DNA of 5,924 nt from Anaeromyxobacter sp. (GTDB taxonomy: Bacteria; Myxococcota; Myxococcia; Myxococcales; Anaeromyxobacteraceae), in assembly GCA_020028115.1 (NCBI GenBank), contig JAHWYA010000134.1:1-5924 (forward strand). The letters are read 5' to 3'. The position numbers and the translations under genes were made by a program. Below are positions 1 to 4,579 of this stretch, one piece after another. Below the pieces are notes generated by a model. That model saw only the letters and a list, made by a program, of their open reading frames with translations. It did no database searches and had not been told where the DNA came from. Position 1 is the stretch's first letter. Every line of letters begins with the position of its first letter.

Positions 1-80
1 CGCCGTGCTGCCCGGCGCATGGACGCGACCCCGCGGCGGCGCGCGGGGGCCGCGGCCGTCGGGTCGGCCGGAGGTCCGAC
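1..80. other. Non-coding left edge downstream of the response regulator
   Basis: No credible gene is visible here; the open frames that cross it are short or are shadows of the receiver gene. It holds GC-rich potential hairpins: CCCCGCG at 29-35 pairs with CGCGGGG at 42-48 around a 6-nt loop, and GTCGG at 63-67 pairs with CCGAC at 76-80 just past the response-regulator stop. Neither is followed by a T-run on the minus strand, so an intrinsic terminator cannot be claimed. Confidence 0.4.
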
Positions 81-539
81 TCACCGGTCGAGGTTCCGCC
101 ACGCCTCCTCGAAGCGAGACGTCGGATCGTCGTCGCGAGCGGAATGGACCCAGCGGATCGCGTTCAGCAGGCTCGAGTCGTGGAACGGCTTCGCGATGAA
201 GCACGAGGCTCCGGCGGCCAGGAGTCGCTCCGCGCTGCCGGGGCGGCCGGAGAGTCCGATCGCCGGCACCGATCGGAGCGGCTCGACCTGCGAGCGGCGC
301 AGCGCGCGGATGAGCTCGGAGCCGCTCGCGCCCGGCAGGTGATCGTCGACCACGATGACGTCGGGGGTCGCGGCGGTGGCCGCCGCCAGGGCCTCCTCGG
401 CGGACGAGGCATGGACCGGGACGAACCCGTTCGAGCCCAGGACGGCCGACAGGAGGCGTCCCAGCGTGGCGCTGCTGTCGACGAGCAGGACGCGGATGGG
501 CGCCGTCCCCGTCGTCGTCGAGCTGCCAGCGTGAGCCAT
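81..539 (-). CDS. Single-domain (CheY-like) response regulator receiver protein
   Basis: A 152-aa stand-alone receiver domain, expected to be a cytoplasmic phospho-acceptor for a histidine kinase. The domain runs from about residue 15 (IRVLLVD) to about 131. The phospho-acceptor is D65 in VVDDHLPG, four residues before the conserved proline; S97 (GLSG) is the switch Thr/Ser and K117 in AKPF the conserved lysine. The acidic pair that binds Mg is only half kept: D21 is followed by S22, where a second Asp/Glu is usual. Residues 132-152 form a short charged tail with no recognisable output domain. The frame stays open upstream to 812, but the ATG at 539 is chosen because AGGAGG lies 6 nt before it and the receiver fold starts about 14 residues in. 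No kinase gene is adjacent, so the partner is unknown. The role (motility, development or other signalling) cannot be read from the sequence. Confidence 0.9.
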   Translation of the reverse strand: MAHAGSSTTTGTAPIRVLLVDSSATLGRLLSAVLGSNGFVPVHASSAEEALAAATAATPDVIVVDDHLPGASGSELIRALRRSQVEPLRSVPAIGLSGRPGSAERLLAAGASCFIAKPFHDSSLLNAIRWVHSARDDDPTSRFEEAWRNLDR

Positions 540-545
540 GCCACA

Positions 546-551
546 CCTCCT
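546..551 (-). promoter_or_regulatory. Ribosome binding site of the response regulator
   Basis: On the minus strand AGGAGG, inside a longer GGGGAGGAGG purine run, ends 6 nt before the ATG at 539-537. This near-perfect Shine-Dalgarno decides the start against the much longer upstream-open frame. Confidence 0.8.
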
Positions 552-573
552 CCCCGCACCCGACGAGGGATGG

Positions 574-589
574 TGCTCGCCGCGTGCCA
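574..589 (-). promoter_or_regulatory. Candidate sigma-54 (-24/-12) promoter of the response regulator
   Basis: Read on the minus strand, the 16 bases are TGGCACGCGGCGAGCA. The -24 half TGGCACG is a full consensus match. The invariant GG and GC are separated by the required 10 nt. The -12 half is GAGCA instead of TTGCA, so two bases deviate. A start about 12 nt downstream would fall near 563 and give a leader of roughly 24 nt that contains the AGGAGG site. The placement supports function; a chance match in GC-rich DNA remains possible. If real, expression would need RpoN and an enhancer-binding protein. Confidence 0.45.
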
Positions 590-812
590 CGGGCGCCGGG
601 CGAGAGACGGCGGGGGTTTGGACGCGGCGCCGCGCCGGCCCGCCGCGCGCGGTGACGACGCGCGCGCCCGGACCGTGAAAACTGTTGCAGCGTGGGGACC
701 CGCGGCGCCGCCACCACCCTACAGCGGGTGCGCTCCGCCCACCGGCACGCCGGCGGGGGTGCCGCCGCCGCGGAGCGGCGCTCGTATGGCGACGTCGCCG
801 CCGGAAACGCAA

Positions 813-840
813 CGGGCCCGACCGTCTCCGGCCGGGCCCG
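813..840 (-). terminator. Likely transcription terminator hairpin of pckG
   Basis: CGGGCCCG at 813-820 pairs with CGGGCCCG at 833-840 over 8 bp. After one A-C mismatch, CCG at 822-824 pairs with CGG at 829-831, leaving the four-base loop 825-828. On the minus strand it starts 23 nt after the pckG stop codon and is followed by TTGCGTTT, a weak T-rich tail. The stem and position fit an intrinsic terminator; the broken U-run makes efficiency uncertain. Confidence 0.6.
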
Positions 841-843
841 ATG

Positions 844-864
844 GATCCGGACGGTCGCCGGATC
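844..864 (-). repeat. Second hairpin overlapping the pckG stop codon
   Basis: GATCCGG at 844-850 and CCGGATC at 858-864 form a perfect 7-bp stem with a 7-nt loop. The outer base lies in the pckG TAG stop codon (864-866). It sits 3 nt from the larger hairpin at 813-840, so the pckG transcript would end in two tandem stem-loops. It may add to termination or protect the 3' end; that role is inferred. Confidence 0.4.
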
Positions 865-2645
865 TATTTCACGTTCCGCGCCGCCTTCACGCGCTCGAGG
901 AGCAGCTCGCGCTGGAGCGAGAGCGGCCGCGGGAGGGTTGGCCCGAGCTTGTCGAACCACTCCTTCTGCGACTCGATCTCCTCCTGCCACTCGGCGAGGT
1001 CGACCTTCATCGCCGTGGCGAGCGCCTCGGCCTTGATGTCGAGCCCGTTCGTGTTGAAGTCCTGCGCGCGCGGCACGTAGCCGACGACCGTCTCCTGCGC
1101 GCCGACGCGGTTGTGCGAGCGGTCGAGGATCCACTTCAGGGCGCGCATGTTCTCGCCGTACCCCGGCCAGATGAACTTGCCGTCGGCGCCCTTCCTGAAC
1201 CAGTTCACCATGAACATCTTGGGCGGGTTCGGGATCCGGCTCTGCATGTCGAGCCAGTGCTGGAAGTAGCTGCCCGCGTCGTAGCCGATGAACGGCAGCA
1301 TCGCCATCGGGTCGCGGCGCACGCCCTCCTTCAGCCCCTGCGCGGCGGCGGTGGTCTCGGAGCCCATCGTCGAGGCGAGGTAGACGCCGTGGGTCCAGTT
1401 GAACGACTGGAGCACGAGCGGCATCGTCGTCGACCGGCGGCCGCCGAAGATGAGGGCCGAGATCGGCACGCCCTTCGGGTCGTGGGCGAAGCGCGACAGC
1501 GCCGGGTTGTTCGCCATCGGCGCGGTGAAGCGGCTGTTCGGGTGCGCCGCCTTGTCCGTCGAGCCCTTCTTCCAGGGCGCGCCCTTCCAGTCGATCAGCT
1601 CGGCGGGGGCCTCGTTGTCCTTGCCCTCCCACCAGACGTCGCCGTCGGCGGTCCGCGCGACGTTCGTGAAGAGCGTGTCCCGCTCGATCGACTTCATCGC
1701 GTTCGGGTTCGTCTTGTAGTTCGTGCCCGGGACGACGCCGAAGTAGCCGGCCTCCGGGTTCACCGCCCAGAGCTGGCCGCCGTCGCCGACGCGCATCCAC
1801 GCGATGTCGTCGCCGACCGTCCGGATGGACCAGCCGTCGAAGGTCTTCGGCGGGATGAGCATCGCGAAGTTGGTCTTGCCGCACGCCGACGGGAACGCCG
1901 CGGCGACGTAGGAGACCTCGCCCTCCGGGCTCTCCGCCTCGAGGATGAGCATGTGCTCCGCGAGCCAGCCCTCGTTCTTCGCGAGGTAGCTCGCGATGCG
2001 CAGCGCGAGGCACTTCTTGCCGAGGAGCGCGTTGCCGCCGTAGCCCGAGCCGACGGACCAGATCGTGTTGTCCTGCGGGAAGTGGCAGATGAAGCGCCGG
2101 TCCGGGCTCGAGTCGGCGACGGAGTGCATGCCGCGGTTGAACTCGGTCGACGTGCCGAGGCGGTCGAGCGCGACCTTCCCCATGCGCGTCATGATCCCCA
2201 TGTTCAGCGCGACGTAGATGGAGTCGGTGAGCTCGATGCCGACCTTGGAGAAGGGCGAGTCCGCCGGGCCCATGATGTAGGGCACGACGTACATCGTCCG
2301 GCCCTTCATCGCGCCGTCGTAGATGGCGCCGAGCTTCCGGTACGCCTCCTTCGGCTCCATCCAGTTGTTGGTCGGCCCCGCCTGCTCCTTCGTCGGCGTG
2401 CAGATGAAGGTGAGGTGCTCGACCCGCGCCACGTCGTTCACGTTCGAGTGGTGGAAGTAGCAGCCAGGCCACTTCTTCTGGTCGAGCGGGATCAGGACCT
2501 TCTGCGCCACCGCCTGCTCGAGGAGGCTCTTCTTCTCGGCCTCGCTCCCGTCGCACCAGTGGATGCGGTCGGGCTTCGCGAGCTTCGCCATCTCATCGAC
2601 CCAGCCGAGGAGAGCGGCGTTCTTCGTGGGGGCGTTGGTGGACAT
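864..2645 (-). CDS. pckG: Phosphoenolpyruvate carboxykinase (GTP)
   Basis: A 593-aa cytoplasmic enzyme that converts oxaloacetate and GTP to phosphoenolpyruvate, GDP and CO2, the first committed gluconeogenic step from TCA intermediates. Length and motifs match the GTP family, not the ATP family. P-loop: FPSACGKTNFAM at 251-262, including the family's reactive cysteine C255, with K257 and T258. Kinase-2 motif: VGDDIAWM at 277-284, with D280 as a metal ligand. Other expected metal ligands are K210 or K211 (LLGKK) and H231 (AEHMLIL). IFGGRR at 399-404 supplies the nucleotide/PEP arginines, and the lid (omega-loop) region lies near 430-446. NWFRK at 481-485 and the WPGYGEN motif at 493-499 are also conserved. 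The frame is open for another 625 codons upstream, antisense to treZ, but the ATG at 2645 gives the family-typical N-terminus and has an AAGGA site before it. The gene appears complete and monocistronic. No key residue is missing. Confidence 0.97.
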   Translation of the reverse strand: MSTNAPTKNAALLGWVDEMAKLAKPDRIHWCDGSEAEKKSLLEQAVAQKVLIPLDQKKWPGCYFHHSNVNDVARVEHLTFICTPTKEQAGPTNNWMEPKEAYRKLGAIYDGAMKGRTMYVVPYIMGPADSPFSKVGIELTDSIYVALNMGIMTRMGKVALDRLGTSTEFNRGMHSVADSSPDRRFICHFPQDNTIWSVGSGYGGNALLGKKCLALRIASYLAKNEGWLAEHMLILEAESPEGEVSYVAAAFPSACGKTNFAMLIPPKTFDGWSIRTVGDDIAWMRVGDGGQLWAVNPEAGYFGVVPGTNYKTNPNAMKSIERDTLFTNVARTADGDVWWEGKDNEAPAELIDWKGAPWKKGSTDKAAHPNSRFTAPMANNPALSRFAHDPKGVPISALIFGGRRSTTMPLVLQSFNWTHGVYLASTMGSETTAAAQGLKEGVRRDPMAMLPFIGYDAGSYFQHWLDMQSRIPNPPKMFMVNWFRKGADGKFIWPGYGENMRALKWILDRSHNRVGAQETVVGYVPRAQDFNTNGLDIKAEALATAMKVDLAEWQEEIESQKEWFDKLGPTLPRPLSLQRELLLERVKAARNVK

Positions 2646-2651
2646 GAGCGT

Positions 2652-2656
2652 TCCTT
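2652..2656 (-). promoter_or_regulatory. Ribosome binding site of pckG
   Basis: AAGGA on the minus strand (within GAAGGAA) ends 6 nt before the ATG at 2645-2643. It supports this start over any codon in the long open frame upstream. Confidence 0.65.
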
Positions 2657-2722
2657 CGTGAATTTGTAGCCGCGTCGAAAAGCGGCGCGCCGTCGGGGTC
2701 CTAGGGGCGGCGCGGGGGCCAC

Positions 2723-2751
2723 AACCTAGCGCACGGCCGGACGCCAGTCGA
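2723..2751 (-). promoter_or_regulatory. Candidate housekeeping promoter of pckG
   Basis: On the minus strand, TCGACT (2751-2746; four matches to TTGACA) is followed after exactly 17 nt by TAGGTT (2728-2723; T, A and final T match the -10 box, with the GG that GC-rich genomes often show). The predicted start is near 2716, giving a leader of about 70 nt. That leader contains a small GCCGC/GCGGC stem-loop before the ribosome binding site. Judged by eye only. Confidence 0.4.
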
Positions 2752-2753
2752 TA

Positions 2754-2765
2754 CCCGAGTTCGGG
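2754..2765. repeat. Inverted repeat CCCGA-GT-TCGGG in the divergent control region
   Basis: A short dyad with 5-bp arms and a 2-nt centre, 2 nt upstream of the proposed pckG -35 box. Its centre is about 44 nt before the predicted pckG transcription start and about 63 nt before the treZ start codon. Both distances would suit a transcription activator site shared by the two genes. The arms are short and the DNA is GC-rich, so chance is a real alternative. Confidence 0.3.
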
Positions 2766-2811
2766 CTGCGAGAGCATGGTAAGGCGGGGTCCCGGCGCGC
2801 GCCGCCCGACG

Positions 2812-2817
2812 TACTTT
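2812..2817 (+). promoter_or_regulatory. Possible -10 box for leaderless treZ transcription
   Basis: TACTTT lies 5 nt before the treZ ATG, the spacing expected if transcription began at or next to the start codon. No Shine-Dalgarno-like purine run precedes the ATG (bases 2811-2822 read GTACTTTCCAGC). No good -35 box is seen 16-18 nt upstream, so the call is weak. Confidence 0.25.
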
Positions 2818-2822
2818 CCAGC

Positions 2823-4559
2823 ATGAAGCCGCACGAGCACGGCGCCGTGGTGGTCCCCGGCGGCGCACGATTTACCGTTTGGGCCCCGACGATGCAGCGG
2901 GTCGCCGTGCGGGCCGCGGGGCGCGATCATCCGCTCGCCCCCAAGGGGCGCGGCTGGTTCGAGGGCGAGGTGAAGGGGCTCGCCGACGGCGCCGAGTACG
3001 CCCTCGTCGTCGACGGAGGCCAGGTCCGGCCCGACCCTGCATCGCGGCGCCAGCCCGAGGGCGTCCACGGCCCCTCCGCGCTCTTCGATCCGGCGCGCCA
3101 CGCGTGGACGGACGGGGGCTGGCGGGGGATCCCGCTCGAGGCGCTCGTCTTCTACGAGCTGCACGTCGGGACCTTCACGGAGGAGGGGACCCTCGACGCC
3201 GCGGCGGCGCGGCTCCCGGACCTCGTCGAGCTCGGCACGACGTGCGTCGAGCTGATGCCGCTCCAGCCGTTCGCGGGCACGCGCAACTGGGGCTACGACG
3301 GCGTGTCGCTCCGCGCGGTCCACGAGGGCTACGGCGGGCCCGCGGCGCTCCAGCGCTTCGTCGATCGCGCCCACGCGCTCGGCCTCGCGGTGTGCCTGGA
3401 CGTCGTCTACAACCACCTCGGGCCCGAGGGGAACTACCTGACGGAGGTCGGGCCGTACCTCACCGCCCGCCACCGGTCCATGTGGGGCGACGGGATCGAC
3501 TACGACGGGCGGAGGTCTGGCCCGGTCCGGCGGCTGGTGGTCGGCACGGCGGTCCAGTGGGTGCGCGACTTTCACGTGGACGCGCTCCGGCTCGACGCCA
3601 CCCACGCGATCGAGGACGGGAGCCCGCGCCACCTCGTCACCGACATCTGCGACGAAGTGCGGGCGGCCGCCGCGGCCGCGAACCGCACCGTCCACGTGAT
3701 CGCCGAGGACGAGCGGAACGATCGCAAGGTGCTCGAGCCCCCGCCCGCAGGGTGGGGGTGCTCCGCGGTCTGGGCGGACGACCTCCACCACGCCCTGCAC
3801 GCGTTCCTCACCGGGGAGCGCGACACCTTCCTCGCCGACTTCGGCGGCGCGGGGGAGCTTCGCCGCGCGCTCGCCGAGGGCTGGAGCTGGCAGGGCGAGG
3901 TCTCGCGTCACCAGGGGCGCCCGCGCGGCACCACCTCGCGAGGCCTCCGCCCGGCCCGCTTCGTCACGTGCCTGCAGAACCACGACCAGGTCGGGAACCG
4001 GCCGCGGGGGGAGCGGATCGCGTCGCTCGTCCCCTGGGACGCGCTCTACCCCGCCTCGGCCCTCGTCCTCCTCGGCTCCGGGACCCCGCTCCTCTTCATG
4101 GGCGAGGAGTACGGCGAGGCGCGGCCGTTCCAGTACTTCACGAGCCACTCGGATCCCGCGCTCGCGAAGGGCGTCTCGGAGGGACGCAAGAAGGAGTTCA
4201 TCTCGGCGGCGGCGGACGTGCCCGACCCGCAGGACCCCGCGACGTTCGAGCGGTCGCGGCTCTCGCACCGGCGGGACGGGCGGCACGGGCACCTCCGCGA
4301 GCACTACCGCAGGCTCCTCGCCCTCCGGCGCAGGCACCTCCCCGCGATCGCGGCGCGCTTCCCGGACGTCGAGGTGGACGGGACCGCGTTCACGCTGCGG
4401 CGCGAGGAGCTCGTCGTCCGGGCGAACCTCGGCGCCGCGCCGGCCGGCGGCCTCGCGCCGTGGGCGGTCGTCATCGAGGAGGCGGCGCGCGAGAAGCCGG
4501 ATCCGCTCGATCCGCCGCACGTGCTCACGACCGGCGACGGGAGGGGGGCCGCGCCGTGA
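2823..4559 (+). CDS. treZ: Malto-oligosyltrehalose trehalohydrolase (GH13)
   Basis: A 578-aa cytoplasmic glycoside hydrolase that cleaves the bond next to the terminal trehalose of maltooligosyl-trehalose and releases free trehalose. It is the second step of the TreY-TreZ route from glycogen or maltodextrin. An N-terminal E-set/CBM48-like beta domain covers about 7-95 (FTVWAP at 17-22). The GH13 barrel follows from about 105: FYELHVGTFTEEGT at 110-123, NWGYDGV at 155-161, DVVYNHLGPEGNY at 193-205. Catalytic residues are nucleophile D258 (LRLDATHAI), acid/base E295 (VIAEDERND) and D388 (LQNHDQVGNR). The C-terminal beta domain starts near 505. PEGNY and QNHDQVGNR favour TreZ over branching (GlgB) or debranching (GlgX, TreX) enzymes. 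Its usual partner treY is not in the window, so the gene is an orphan here. It starts without an obvious ribosome binding site, but the start fits the domain boundary. It is convergent with the S1 gene, 20 bp away. Confidence 0.93.
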   Translation: MKPHEHGAVVVPGGARFTVWAPTMQRVAVRAAGRDHPLAPKGRGWFEGEVKGLADGAEYALVVDGGQVRPDPASRRQPEGVHGPSALFDPARHAWTDGGWRGIPLEALVFYELHVGTFTEEGTLDAAAARLPDLVELGTTCVELMPLQPFAGTRNWGYDGVSLRAVHEGYGGPAALQRFVDRAHALGLAVCLDVVYNHLGPEGNYLTEVGPYLTARHRSMWGDGIDYDGRRSGPVRRLVVGTAVQWVRDFHVDALRLDATHAIEDGSPRHLVTDICDEVRAAAAAANRTVHVIAEDERNDRKVLEPPPAGWGCSAVWADDLHHALHAFLTGERDTFLADFGGAGELRRALAEGWSWQGEVSRHQGRPRGTTSRGLRPARFVTCLQNHDQVGNRPRGERIASLVPWDALYPASALVLLGSGTPLLFMGEEYGEARPFQYFTSHSDPALAKGVSEGRKKEFISAAADVPDPQDPATFERSRLSHRRDGRHGHLREHYRRLLALRRRHLPAIAARFPDVEVDGTAFTLRREELVVRANLGAAPAGGLAPWAVVIEEAAREKPDPLDPPHVLTTGDGRGAAP

Positions 4560-4569
4560 CGGGCCGCGG
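4549..4569. terminator. Weak hairpin at the treZ/S1 convergent junction
   Basis: CCGCG at 4549-4553 pairs with CGCGG at 4565-4569. Inside it CCG (4554-4556) pairs with CGG (4560-4562), with a 2-nt bulge at 4563-4564 and the treZ TGA stop as the loop. It is the only structure I see at the 20-bp junction and could serve both strands. There is no clear T-run on either side, so termination is only a possibility. Confidence 0.22.
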
Positions 4570-4579
4570 GGGGTGCGGG

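Larger units (their letters stand above)
540..863. other. Intergenic region between the response regulator and pckG
   Basis: This 324-base stretch holds no gene I can support on either strand. From right to left on the minus strand it contains the hairpin at 813-840 beyond the pckG stop, a 12-bp perfect palindrome GGCGACGTCGCC at 788-799, an inverted repeat CGGCAC/GTGCCG at 743-748 and 759-764, a small A/T-richer island at 674-687, the -24/-12 element at 574-589, and the response-regulator ribosome binding site. The frames open across it are extremely Arg/Ala/Pro-rich and look like GC-rich noise. Confidence 0.6.

Noticed and set aside
743..764. Inverted repeat CGGCAC/GTGCCG in the intergenic region as a regulator operator
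   Set aside because: Six-base arms with a 10-nt spacer are expected by chance in DNA this GC-rich, and it does not align with either promoter.
540..812. N-terminal extension of the response regulator to 812 (243-aa version)
   Set aside because: The extra 91 residues are Arg/Pro/Ala-rich without domain character, would cover the -24/-12 element, and the ATG at 539 has an excellent ribosome binding site.
144..2669. 841-codon plus-strand open frame across the response regulator and pckG
   Set aside because: It runs antisense to two well-supported genes, encodes low-complexity Arg/Val/Leu/Ala-rich sequence and shows no family motif.
2646..4520. Open minus-strand frame continuing 625 codons upstream of pckG, antisense to most of treZ
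   Set aside because: The translation is Arg/Val/Ala/Asp-rich with no recognisable domain, and treZ on the plus strand has intact catalytic motifs. The pckG family N-terminus and ribosome binding site place its start at 2645. This is the usual antisense shadow in GC-rich codon usage.
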